From assembly GCA_022841745.1 (NCBI GenBank), contig JALHQW010000012.1, positions 101,282 through 165,281 on the forward strand: a stretch of 64,000 nt of DNA, read 5' to 3'. This document shows, piece by piece, positions 46,059 through 53,996 of this stretch. The stretch is from Saprospiraceae bacterium (GTDB lineage: Bacteria; Bacteroidota; Bacteroidia; Chitinophagales; Saprospiraceae). The notes beneath the pieces are model-generated. The model saw only the letters and a program-made list of their open reading frames with translations. It was not told the origin of the DNA and did no database searches. The translations under genes were made by a program, and so were the position numbers. Position 1 is the stretch's first letter. Each line of letters begins with the position of its first letter.

Positions 46059-46685
46059 TTATTTTGAAATTTCACTGAACCCGCTTGGGTCGAAGGAATA
46101 AAAGCTATTGTTCAGACCGACAAAGCATCGAAATCCTTCCGTGTTTGCAACCAAGTGGTAAGTCAGCAAAGCACACTCCCCTTCTAACAAGATTCCTTTC
46201 TTGGAATACGCCTTTTCGGTTTTCAGGTAGGCCCTGAAATCCTTCATTGTTGGTTTGGTCTGAGCAAGTTTGATTTGTGCGAATACGAGAAAGCAGGCAA
46301 TAACTGGAAAGATGACACAATTGCGAATCATCACATTCCGGCTGTATTCAATCCTTTCCAATAGGTATGGCATTTTCGTATTGCCGAAAGACGATTCTGG
46401 AAGTATGCTGAAAACCATTGAAAGCAAGGGGAAACAGAAAAGACCAATCATTATAAATTGTCCAAAGTTCAACATAATGGCGACAGACCATTCCAACCTG
46501 CCCATGTAGTAATAAAAAGTGGTCAATGGCAAAACAATGACGGTCGCCAAGGCTCCGAACCTTAGAATCTGAATTCGAAAGTACCTTTCGTAGGCAAGCG
46601 CCTTGTTCCGTTGCAAATGGTTGCAATTGTGACAGTAGTAGGAAGTCTCATTCATGTCATCCCCGCAAAATTGGCAGTCTTTCAT
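46059..46685 (-). CDS. Zinc-ribbon membrane protein
   Basis: About 208 residues from ATG 46685 (MKDCQFCGDDM). An N-terminal zinc ribbon, CQFCGDDMNETSYYCHNC, precedes two or three membrane segments (RFGALATVIVLPLTTFYYYM; IMIGLFCFPLLSMVFSI; NCVIFPVIACFLVFAQI). No known family. First gene of the four-gene unit with the coiled-coil protein, ATPase and replication-relaxation protein. Confidence 0.7.
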   Translation of the reverse strand: MKDCQFCGDDMNETSYYCHNCNHLQRNKALAYERYFRIQILRFGALATVIVLPLTTFYYYMGRLEWSVAIMLNFGQFIMIGLFCFPLLSMVFSILPESSFGNTKMPYLLERIEYSRNVMIRNCVIFPVIACFLVFAQIKLAQTKPTMKDFRAYLKTEKAYSKKGILLEGECALLTYHLVANTEGFRCFVGLNNSFYSFDPSGFSEISK

Positions 46686-46918
46686 GTTGGTTGTGTTTTG
46701 AGCCAAGCAAGGTTTAGGGCAATAATTACCCACCTCAGTACCTGACACTAAGTGAACTTTAATAAAACATTAGAAAAATTGGAATGTAGAGGGTTGGGGA
46801 AATCTTCAAACAACCCATCCAACGGGTCAAATGTATTTAGGCAGACTTTTAAAAGTCAAGAGCCATGTGTCATCCTGTTTGGAATTCAGTGATAACTTGC
46901 TGTCATTTTTTCCGTTGA

Positions 46919-48883
46919 CTACCTTATTCTGAACTTTTTGGTGATTTCTGCTATGCTGTTGGCGAGTTGCTGAAAGATTGATTCCACCTTCAATGAGTCG
47001 GACAGATTTTTTATTGGTTGGTTTGCAAGGAGCGACATCACTTGTTTTTTCTTTTCCCTTGAAATAGTAACCTCCTCGCCATTTTTCATCATAAGCCTTG
47101 ACTTGAGGGGGAGCACACCACTTACCTCCAATTTGTTGATAATGGTGGAATGATTGACCCGGACGAAAAAGTGTGGAGAAAGCCGTTGAACCTCTTTTTG
47201 GTAATTGCCTTGTTCCAAATCTTTCAAGGAATAGTATCCTTCGATTTCTACCCCCGTTTTTAGACAAAAGAGAACCTTGTTTTCCTCTGGCTTCTTTTTT
47301 ACCATGACCAAGTCAGCGAGTTTTATCTGGCGACCGTGTTTCAAATCCATTGTCTGGTTTGTCAATACAAGTGCCTGTTCCAAATCATCATTACGTTTCA
47401 GAGTTCTGTTCCATTTTGGTAAGTAGAAAAAAAGCAACGTAGCAAAAGCTATCACGACAATGATAAGCCCTCTGGCTGACTGCATCCAACTCTTTTTTTC
47501 GACCTTTTCCTTTTCGATTGTTTCGTATTTTTTAAAGATTTTATTGGCAGATTCCGTAATATTGGCAAAGCTCAACCCGTTGCGAAGTTCTTCCTTTTTT
47601 TGGTGGGCTTCCACACATCGTCTTGAAGCATTTACCATCCCTTCGGTATCCTCCAAAGCCTCCAATACCTTAATCTGAATGGAATAATGCTCCACCATTA
47701 CAGTGATAACCTCGAACAATTCAAGTGGTTCTATTGCTGAAAACCTTTGAATTATGGTGTCCGTATCTTCCAAGAAACCGTTTGCAACAGCAAACTCTCC
47801 CTGCTCGAAACTTGCCGTAGCCAAAAGCGAATTTCTCCTGATGTATGGCACCCAATCAAGGATGGTATCAGGGATGCTGGATAAGACAAACATTGCACTA
47901 TCCGGTTGTTGCAATGCCAAGTATAACTCCCCCAACGACAAGGCTGGCGCAATCCTCAATTCTTTATCATTCAAGGAATCCGTCAAATCAAGCATCTGAC
48001 TTTGAAAAGACACTGCGTTTCTCAGTAATTCAATGCTGTCCCTTTCTTCAAGTGCCTGTAAACTCAACAACCCTCCTACTGCCAAGAGGGGTTCAATATC
48101 GGTGGTGGTATCAGTGCCAACGCTTACTTCTGGAAAGTTATCCTTTAGATGGAAGTTACCAACCAAAGCCATTTTCAGGTTATATTTTGAGGCAAATGAG
48201 AAAAAGTCGCAAAACATGGGCAATACCTCTTTTCCGTAATCCTCCAAGGCATCTTCATCCACGTCCTTCAAGTTATCAATAAAAGCAGAAACATAGCTGT
48301 ACCAATCCTCCCTCCTGATGTGAAATCTCATAAGTTTTGCGGCGCCCTCGATAGTGCCCTGGTCGTCACCACATCTTTTTGAAAGTTCTATTGCACGTTC
48401 CAACTCCAGCTTCGCTTGGACATAGGATGCTCTTTTCTCATGGGTCTTTGCCAACAGGTAAAGGGATTTTCTACCTGATTTCAAATCCTTCCCAAAACCC
48501 AAGAATCCATGTGAACCACCCTCGAGTGATTTCCGGGAATAGAACTTGATGGAATCAAGGGCTTGGACACCCTCTTTTTCATAATAGCACCTCGCAATCC
48601 AGTATGCTGATTCGGAATGTTTTGCAGGACTTTTCCCACCAGATGCGATTTCCTTGCACTGCTTGAAGTAGATGATTGCGGAATCAAGATGATGATGGTG
48701 ATAAAATGATTGGGCTTGCTCGAATACTGGTGCTACCTTTTTAACGGTCTGGACATGACGAACATAGCCCCAAATATTGTAGCCAAGTAGGAGGGGTACA
48801 ATTAACAGCAAAGCAATGAAAACTACCTTGGCGAACCTGTTCGTCAAAAACTTTTTTAGGTACGATTTTTCCTGGTACAACAT
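46919..48883 (-). CDS. TPR membrane protein with C-terminal LytTR domain
   Basis: 654 residues. A membrane segment near the start (VVFIALLLIVPLLLGYNIWGYV), a TPR-rich region (residues ~45-440), a second membrane segment (GLIIVVIAFATLLFFYL, about 465), and a LytTR DNA-binding domain at the end (RLSPHFFVRVNHSTIINKLEV). A known Bacteroidota layout of one-protein signalling across the membrane, with TPR sensor outside and LytTR inside. It ends in TAG. Its targets are unknown; it may control the neighbouring mobile module. Confidence 0.85.
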   Translation of the reverse strand: MLYQEKSYLKKFLTNRFAKVVFIALLLIVPLLLGYNIWGYVRHVQTVKKVAPVFEQAQSFYHHHHLDSAIIYFKQCKEIASGGKSPAKHSESAYWIARCYYEKEGVQALDSIKFYSRKSLEGGSHGFLGFGKDLKSGRKSLYLLAKTHEKRASYVQAKLELERAIELSKRCGDDQGTIEGAAKLMRFHIRREDWYSYVSAFIDNLKDVDEDALEDYGKEVLPMFCDFFSFASKYNLKMALVGNFHLKDNFPEVSVGTDTTTDIEPLLAVGGLLSLQALEERDSIELLRNAVSFQSQMLDLTDSLNDKELRIAPALSLGELYLALQQPDSAMFVLSSIPDTILDWVPYIRRNSLLATASFEQGEFAVANGFLEDTDTIIQRFSAIEPLELFEVITVMVEHYSIQIKVLEALEDTEGMVNASRRCVEAHQKKEELRNGLSFANITESANKIFKKYETIEKEKVEKKSWMQSARGLIIVVIAFATLLFFYLPKWNRTLKRNDDLEQALVLTNQTMDLKHGRQIKLADLVMVKKKPEENKVLFCLKTGVEIEGYYSLKDLEQGNYQKEVQRLSPHFFVRVNHSTIINKLEVSGVLPLKSRLMMKNGEEVTISREKKKQVMSLLANQPIKNLSDSLKVESIFQQLANSIAEITKKFRIR

Positions 48884-48963
48884 CTGCTCTCATTGGATTA
48901 TCGCTGCAAAATAAAAAGCCGCCTGAAACAGGTCGGCAAATTGAATCAAAAAAATGGATTTGT

Positions 48964-49194
48964 TTACAGAATTTGTGGAAAGCACAAGGCAGTTATTACG
49001 AGCAATAGGACAATCACCAAAACCACAAACCTGAGTCTTTTGGCTTCCATCCCAGTGTATTCGTAGTACACTTGTGTTGTGCAGTTCTTTTTGACCAACT
49101 CATCTATTTCTTGCCTGACTTTCAAGCCACGCAGGGCAAGATAAACTGCGGCAATTCCTGCCAAAATCTGGATTAAAAAAATCAAATCAACCAT
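48964..49194 (-). CDS. Small membrane protein
   Basis: 76 residues with two hydrophobic helices (LIFLIQILAGIAAVYLAL; FVVLVIVLLLVITALCF) separated by a charged loop with one Cys. No family recognised. It ends in TAA and is the last gene before the TGA-interrupted block. Confidence 0.55.
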   Translation of the reverse strand: MVDLIFLIQILAGIAAVYLALRGLKVRQEIDELVKKNCTTQVYYEYTGMEAKRLRFVVLVIVLLLVITALCFPQIL

Positions 49195-49295
49195 GACACG
49201 AGAATTTTGTTACAGTTTATATTTTATCTCTCGTATCTTATTGATTTTCAAAACTTTGTCAATTACTTCCAGCTACAAAGAACGTATCCGACTTT

Positions 49296-49320
49296 CAGAA
49301 AAGAAGGGCTAAAAGCCCTC
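49296..49320 (-). terminator. Terminator hairpin overlapping the distal TAG of the DUF2958 gene
   Basis: Minus strand GAGGGC-TTTTA-GCCCTTC-TTTTCT. The TAG at 49311-49309 lies in the loop, so the terminator is matched to the extended reading frame and not to the internal TGA 106 bases upstream. Confidence 0.65.
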
Positions 49321-49605
49321 CAATTCTGAAAATCTGCACGGACGGAAGAACTTGTCTCTTTCGATTCCAAGCCCAAGCCTGTCCCTGAAACTTTGCAACT
49401 CTTCCAGACTAAAAGTTCACCGCTCGTTTTCGATGCCGATGACAAACCCGAAAAAAACCCCATCTTCTTCATTGAACTCCGTCGGATACCGTGTTCGGAC
49501 AGAGGCTGCATGAAAGAATTTGCAGACGATAATCGGGTCGGCTACATCTGACTGGTCGCCAATCCTGCGGAAATCCTTTAGAATCTCCTGAGTAAGCAAT
49601 TTCAT
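49309..49605 (-). CDS. DUF2958 family protein with one in-frame TGA
   Basis: 98 codons from ATG 49605 (MKLLTQEILKDF) to TAG. Before the TGA (49419-49417): DPIIVCKFF...YPTEFNEEDGVFFGFVIGIENER. After it, in the same frame: TFSLEELQSFRDRLGLGIERD, which is the standard second half of DUF2958, a small protein common on plasmids and conjugative elements. In the family as I recall it, the junction reads E-W-G-Y/T-FSL, so TGA falls on the Gly. The protein has Arg where relatives have Trp (TRYPTEF vs TWYATEY). A TACCTTTG promoter element is upstream at 49660-49653. Confidence 0.7.
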
Positions 49606-49652
49606 GGTGGTGTGGAAAAGAACTAAAAGTGCGGTCTTCCAAACCCGCATTC

Positions 49653-49660
49653 CAAAGGTA
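49653..49660 (-). promoter_or_regulatory. Bacteroidota-type -7 element before the DUF2958 gene
   Basis: Minus strand GTACCTTTGGAATG contains TACCTTTG, a match to the TAnnTTTG consensus, about 48 bases upstream of ATG 49605. An almost identical block precedes the gene at 50196. No gene is seen in 49606-49841. Confidence 0.55.
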
Positions 49661-49841
49661 CAAACTGCAATAAAAAATGTCTTGAAAAATCGAAAGGGAA
49701 GAATAGGCTTTGGATGTTTACTTTCCGCCATGACCATGAAAAGAAAGTACATTCTCCTATCACTCACCGATTGAAAGGTTTACCCGCAAAAAATGATTGG
49801 AAAGTTGAAGGGCCACACATGGAAGGTGGTACTGCTGAAGT

Positions 49842-49870
49842 AAAAACAGGAGGAGAGGGGAACCTCCTGT
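49842..49870 (-). terminator. Rho-independent terminator
   Basis: Minus strand ACAGGAGG-N9-CCTCCTGT followed by TTTTT, starting 5 bases after the TAA of the gene with three in-frame TGA. Confidence 0.85.
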
Positions 49871-49875
49871 TAGGA

Positions 49876-50196
49876 TTAGAAGATTTCCCTCTGCTTTACA
49901 GAATCCCGGATAGCTTGTTGGTTGTATTGCTTTTGCAACGCACGGGCTTCCTCAAGGCTATCCGTCGAAGTACCGATGTCCACGACAACTTGACTTTGCA
50001 GATTCGTTCGTCAGCCAATAGTCAGGTTGTTGTTGGTCATTCAATAGAACACCGCTTGAAAAGCCAATAAAGGAATAGACCGAATTTCGTTGTTGGTAAA
50101 GGCAACTACATACCTTTTCATGCGCTTTCCTTTGAGAAGCGCCGTAAATCAAGAAAGGTCAACACTTTCCAGAATACGTTTGATAATGTCCTCCAT
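49876..50196 (-). CDS. Small protein with three in-frame TGA codons
   Basis: 106 codons from ATG 50196 (MEDIIKRILESVDLS) to TAA 49878-49876, broken only by TGA at codons 16 (50151-50149), 52 (50043-50041) and 62 (50013-50011). The frame reads MKRYVVAFTNNEIRSIPLLAFQ... and TNLQSQVVVDIGTSTDSLEE..., which look like real protein. It has a TAnnTTTG promoter element 55 bases upstream and a strong terminator 5 bases after the TAA. I do not recognise the family. With no UGA reading, the longest product would be 35 residues. Confidence 0.5.
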
Positions 50197-50250
50197 GGTG
50201 TTTAAAAAGAAGATAAAAGTCTGTGCTTCCCCTCTTGTTTAAGCACATTT

Positions 50251-50258
50251 CAAAGGTA
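50251..50258 (-). promoter_or_regulatory. Bacteroidota-type -7 element before the three-TGA gene
   Basis: Minus strand GTACCTTTGAAATG contains TACCTTTG; a TTGG lies 18 bases further upstream, near -33 spacing. It repeats the block in front of the DUF2958 gene. Confidence 0.55.
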
Positions 50259-50296
50259 CAAAAAGGCATGGATTTCCAAAATTCCATGCCTTTTAA
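50259..50296. terminator. Bidirectional terminator-like hairpin
   Basis: AAAAGGCATGGA (50261-50272) pairs perfectly with TCCATGCCTTTT (50283-50294). It overlaps the -33 region of the promoter at 50258-50251. Confidence 0.7.
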
Positions 50297-50399
50297 AATT
50301 GTAAAAACCGATTTAAAAACTTGAAAAGGGGGATGGAAAGAATAATAAGTACCTGCTGTGCAGCATTGAAAATAGGGTAAGTTTTTGGAAGCAGGTCTT

Positions 50400-50535
50400 T
50401 TGAGAATGCCCCTGGGGGCGAAACTCCCCCGAATCTGAAAACGACCGCCGATGCGTGACGTCGTAATGTCCGGGTGGGAACTACCTAAAGTGCCAACAAG
50501 GAAACAGCCGGGAGGAATCCTTCCGGCTCCCCTTT
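50400..50535. other. GC-rich structured intergenic segment, possible RNA
   Basis: Three local helices stand out in a GC-rich island: GGGGG/CCCCC (50414-50430), ACGAC-CGC/GCG-GTCGT (50441-50464) and AGCCGG/CCGGCT (50506-50528), with an A-rich joining segment between. No convincing reading frame uses it. It could be a plasmid regulatory RNA or a ribozyme relic; I do not recognise the family. Confidence 0.4.
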
Positions 50536-50588
50536 GACAAACCTCAGTGTCTTCATTAGAATAGAGTTGTTTTATCTCACCAGCCTCA

Positions 50589-51008
50589 ATGACGCACGGA
50601 CCATCAGAAAACCCCTCCCCAAGCGGCAATGGACAAAATCCCAATCCCAGCTTGGGCAAAAGTTTCGATGTCGAAAATGTATTCGAGGAATTTTACCAAT
50701 GGTTTCAGGAAGCTTTTCAGGGAAAAGCGTTTACAAAGCCAGAGATGGAAGCCCTCTACAAAGTGTTTTTGGAGGCAAAGTATTATAGGCACGAAACTGA
50801 CAGTTTACTCCAACTGATAAAGCAGCTTGAAGAAAAAATGGATACGGGCATCCTCCTTGCCGAAGGCTCTGCCAGCCTTAGGAGTGCAACAGAAACCCAG
50901 GCAAACACAATTTTCATCCAAAATCAACTTATTGAAAACTTGAAAGTGCAGGTACAAACCCTGCTTGACGATAAGGTGTCAAGAGACTTTCAAAGACCTT
51001 TAAATTAA
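50589..51008 (+). CDS. Small coiled-coil protein of unknown function
   Basis: 139 residues ending in TAA: a low-complexity Asn/Pro/Gly start, then helices (VFEEFYQWFQEAF; LLQLIKQLEEKMD; ENLKVQVQTLLDDK). No in-frame TGA. It precedes the HTH-coiled-coil gene on the same strand by 74 bases; the two may act together. Family unknown. Confidence 0.55.
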   Translation: MTHGPSENPSPSGNGQNPNPSLGKSFDVENVFEEFYQWFQEAFQGKAFTKPEMEALYKVFLEAKYYRHETDSLLQLIKQLEEKMDTGILLAEGSASLRSATETQANTIFIQNQLIENLKVQVQTLLDDKVSRDFQRPLN

Positions 51009-51082
51009 GGTTGTAATTCCCCTACACATCAATACTTTCAAGCCGTTTTCAACTTGAAAATTTTTCAACCTATTGTAAAACC

Positions 51083-51634
51083 ATGCATTACGTTCTCCCA
51101 AGGGACATTTCCCAGAAGTTTCAAATCTCTTTACAAACGGTTTACAACTACCTTTCAAAGTTTGAGGGTAAAATCCGCACCAAGAAAGAGTTTTGAAAGA
51201 CTTTTGTTGAAATGGAAGACTTTACAACCTTTTTTCAAGCGGCTTTACACCCGTTTGAAAGCCAGCTTGAAATACCGCAGCCAACAGTGGACTCTAAAGA
51301 AGTTGAAAACTTGAAAGAGAATGTAACAAAGGTTGAAACCGAATACCAACTGGCGCTCCAAAGGACGGAAGACCTCGAAAAGTACAACCTCAACCTTCAG
51401 GAACAGCTATCGAGGTATGGTATCATGCTCACAGAGGAGAAAGCGGAAAAAAAGGACATCCTGACCAAATACGAAACGGTACAAACCGAGTACCTTCAAA
51501 AAGTGGAATCCCTGTTCCGTGAAAAGTCCCTGTTTGAAAAGAGATACCACCTTGTGCTTGGCTTCCTTATCGTCTTACTGATACTCCTCGCCTGGTTGCT
51601 CCTTGTGAAAATTGATATTATGAAGAACGTATAA
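51083..51634 (+). CDS. HTH coiled-coil membrane protein, HTH reachable only through an in-frame TGA
   Basis: 183 codons from ATG 51083 to TAA. Codons 1-37 encode a complete helix-turn-helix with wing (ISQKFQISLQTVYNYLSKFEGKIRTKKEF), then TGA at 51194-51196, then KTFVEMEDFTTFF, a coiled coil (~65-150) and a C-terminal membrane helix (VLGFLIVLLILLAWLLLVKI). The TGA sits at the turn of a beta hairpin (KKEF-x-KTFV), where glycine is the natural residue. An internal ATG at 51212 could still make the HTH-less form. The HTH suggests DNA binding tied to the membrane, perhaps for plasmid partition. Confidence 0.6.
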
Positions 51635-51684
51635 CCAAAATTTTGAGGAAGGACATGATTTTCAAAACCCAATTTTTGAACGGT

Positions 51685-51717
51685 TAAAAAACGATGAGAA
51701 ACCCCAGTTCTCATCGT
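51685..51717 (-). terminator. Terminator of the rep gene
   Basis: Minus strand ACGATGAGAA-N7-TTCTCATCGT followed by TTTTTA, 39 bases after the rep TAA and between convergent genes. Confidence 0.85.
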
Positions 51718-51755
51718 GCCAAATTGCGTGAATTTCAACGTCAGGGGTTACTACC

Positions 51756-53075
51756 CTATATTTTCCCGTCCGTTGTATCGTACCCTTCACTATTCAAGAA
51801 TTCTTCAAATTCGTAAGCGGTTTTCGGCAAATGTTTCTCCGCAAGAAAGTTCCTCCGCTGCAACTGGATAATGGAAGAATCAAAACCTTTGGTTTCCAAC
51901 ATCTTTTTAAAGAGTGGATTGGTTTGAACCGTAGTCAGGAACTCCTCTTTCAAGGCATTTAAAACCTCCCCGTCCAACGATTTTAAAAGGTTTTCAACCG
52001 CTGTGACCTTCTGCCTTTCAAACTGTTTCAGGAGTTCAATCCTCTTTTTTTCATGGGCTGTCTCTTGCTGCGTCGCTATGACTTTCGATTGCTTTTTGTC
52101 CTTTTTGAGCCTGTCGTGCTCGGTTTCAATCGGTCTGAAGTCCACCTCGAATGCCTTCATCAAATAAGCAGGGACGTTGCGGATTTCCTTCCCACTTGCC
52201 AACTCCCCTTCCACGAACCTGATATTCGCAAGGATATAGTCCTCGTCGTGCTTCTCCAATAATTCTTTGGCGATGCCATCCCTGATGCCCATTGCATGTA
52301 GTTTCTGCATGATTTCCTCGTTCATCTTCTCCTCGCTCTCGAATTTCGTGATGCCGCTTACCCTGAAAACGATGGCGGTGATTTTCCTACCCTCGTTTTC
52401 GAGGTCGTACACCACTTTCAAGTCGGTCTTTTCATTGATTTCTTCGATGGCAACATCCAAAATCCTTTTTTTGAGCATGGTGAAAATCTTGTACTGTCAC
52501 TCCTCTACGCCCACCAATTTCCTAAAAGCCTCCATTCCGATGCGGATTCTACCGATATTCTGATAATCTTTCAGCATCTCGTACAGTGCCAAACTATGCT
52601 TGCTGTTCAAATCCCTTCGGATGAACATGTTCAGTTTCACGTACATCGTTGGTCTTTTGATGGCCTCCAATATCGGGGTTGGGAACTCGAAGGTCAACCT
52701 TGCGGTATTTCCCCTTTTCTGGCCCACGATTTTCACAAAGGAAAGAAAGGGAAATGCGCCCCGTTCGTACTTCTCCTTGCCCAAAATGTTATACTCAATG
52801 GCAAGGGACACCAAAGCCTTGAGAGCTTGTTTCAATTCAGTATTGTCGTTGCGGGAAATACCGGAAAGCTTCTTGACCATTCAGAGGTCAACGCTGAAAG
52901 TATTGTTTTCTGGATTGCGTTTCAATTGGTCTTTGGCTATCCGAATCAGTGAGTTGATGGCTTTCCTCTGCTGCAAGGTCGTCACGTTGTTCATCTGAAC
53001 CAAGCTACTGCTCTTCTTGATTTCAAGTACGCCGTCGTTCTCCTCGAATAGCGAAATCTGTTGCTGAGTGTCCAT
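51756..53075 (-). CDS. Rep_3 family plasmid replication initiator with two in-frame TGA
   Basis: 439 codons from ATG 53075 to TAA. Winged-helix domain 1 (NTFSVDL-x-MVKKLSGISRNDNTELKQALKAL...EYNILG) and domain 2 (FRKLVGVEE-x-QYKIFTMLKKRILDVAIEEINEKTDL...GRKITAIVFRV) are the standard halves of Rep_3/RepB initiators, which bind iterons to open the origin. TGA occurs at codons 65 (52883-52881) and 193 (52499-52497); no frameshift or other stop. Family alignment recalled from memory puts Gly or a small polar residue at both sites (E-G-Q-Y). There is no TGG Trp codon in the whole gene. A charged helical C-terminus follows the Rep fold. Confidence 0.75.
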
Positions 53076-53159
53076 TTTAGCGGGTAGAAACTAAAATAAC
53101 AAAACTTGATATGGTGTTATGTTATGTTTCAAATTCTAAAAATCAAGAGTATTTTTCAA

Positions 53160-53320
53160 CTCCCAAAATGTTATGATACCCCTTCATGGAAATACCCATT
53201 TTGTTATGATAGTGGAGTAAAGAAATACCCACAGTGTTATGATGAAATACCATTTCTGTTATAGTAGAAGAGTGGGCATATACCCAATCTGTTATGATAA
53301 ATATCCAATCTGTTATGATA
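53160..53320 (+). repeat. Iteron array (plasmid-type replication origin)
   Basis: Six direct repeats of about 22 bases, consensus ATACCCAWTYTGTTATGATA, lie 85 bases upstream of the rep start. TGTTATRRTR cores begin at 53169, 53202, 53235, 53257, 53290 and 53311, spacings of 33, 33, 22, 33 and 21 bases, so all face one side of the helix. A seventh copy in reverse lies at 54819-54840. Rep-binding iterons like these define the oriV of Rep_3 plasmids. Confidence 0.92.
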
Positions 53321-53458
53321 GGGCATCGGGATGATAGGTGAGAACTGGCATCCCGGACGGCTAAACACTTAAACGTTATATTAAACAAATACAAACACTA
53401 CGGGGGAAACAGGGGAGTGGTGTTGTTCCCAAATTTTAATTTTCAAAAAAAGAGGGTC

Positions 53459-53489
53459 AAAAAAGTAGAGCCGATTTGTGGTCGGCTCT
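53459..53489 (-). terminator. Rho-independent terminator
   Basis: Minus strand AGAGCCGA-N7-TCGGCTCT then ACTTTTTT, 13 bases after the TAA of the gene at 53744-53502. Confidence 0.85.
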
Positions 53490-53501
53490 ATCGGCAGGAT
53501 G

Positions 53502-53744
53502 TTACCTGATTTGTTTCTGTTCCACTACGATTTCAAAAGCGTAAGTGCCAAAATCGTCAATGTACTTGATGTGCGTGTCGGTTTTCAGCCTAAAGTCTGT
53601 TTCACGAAGGTCACGCTCGCTTTGCTCCTCAAACAGCAGAGCTTTTGAATGCGCAATTGCAGCTTCCCTTGTATGGAACAAAAAGGCTTCGGCGTTCAAG
53701 CCACCAAGTTGTCACCGTGAAAATGTCACCACCCGGATTGTCAT
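53502..53744 (-). CDS. Small protein with one in-frame TGA
   Basis: 80 codons from ATG 53744 (MTIRVVTFSR) with TGA at codon 11 (53714-53712), then QLGGLNAEAFLFHTREAAIAHSKALL...YIDDFGTYAFEIVV to TAA. The part after TGA has an alternating strand-helix-strand pattern and no other good start (only TTG at 53699). Family not recognised. Terminator matched to the TAA. Confidence 0.5.
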
Positions 53745-53749
53745 GTTGT

Positions 53750-53957
53750 AAAAGAACAGGATAAAAATGCAGTCAACCTGCGGTTTCATAACGTTTTTCG
53801 GAGCAGGGGTGTTGCCTAACGGAAAAAGTCTATCCAATCGCAATTAGCCACTTTACTAACCCAGTTTTTCAACTTTTCCGATTGTCAAAAATCGGTATCA
53901 AATAAACTACCGAGTCAATAGGAAAACATAGTTTTCGCTTGAAAGCTAAGGACAAAG
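53750..53957. other. Intergenic, no gene supported
   Basis: AT-rich sequence between the small TGA gene and the SprT terminator. A 37-codon frame tolerant of TGA exists (53929-53816) but is too short to support. Confidence 0.3.
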
Positions 53958-53962
53958 AAAAA

Positions 53963-53979
53963 CTCCCCGATTCGGGGAG
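53963..53979 (-). terminator. Terminator of the SprT-like gene
   Basis: CTCCCCG-loop-CGGGGAG followed by TTTTT on the minus strand, 17 bases after the TGA stop of the gene. Confidence 0.85.
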
Positions 53980-53996
53980 ACAATTAGTGATTTGCA

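Noticed and set aside
50159..50659. 166-codon minus-strand frame
   Set aside because: It runs through a terminator and the structured island, overlaps two other genes and has low-complexity, non-protein-like sequence.
53160..53320. CRISPR array
   Set aside because: The repeats are iterons: spacing 21-33, no unique spacers of constant length, no cas genes, and they lie upstream of a Rep_3 gene.
53816..53929. 37-codon frame with two TGA codons (TGA read as sense)
   Set aside because: Too short; a frame this long without TAA/TAG is expected by chance.
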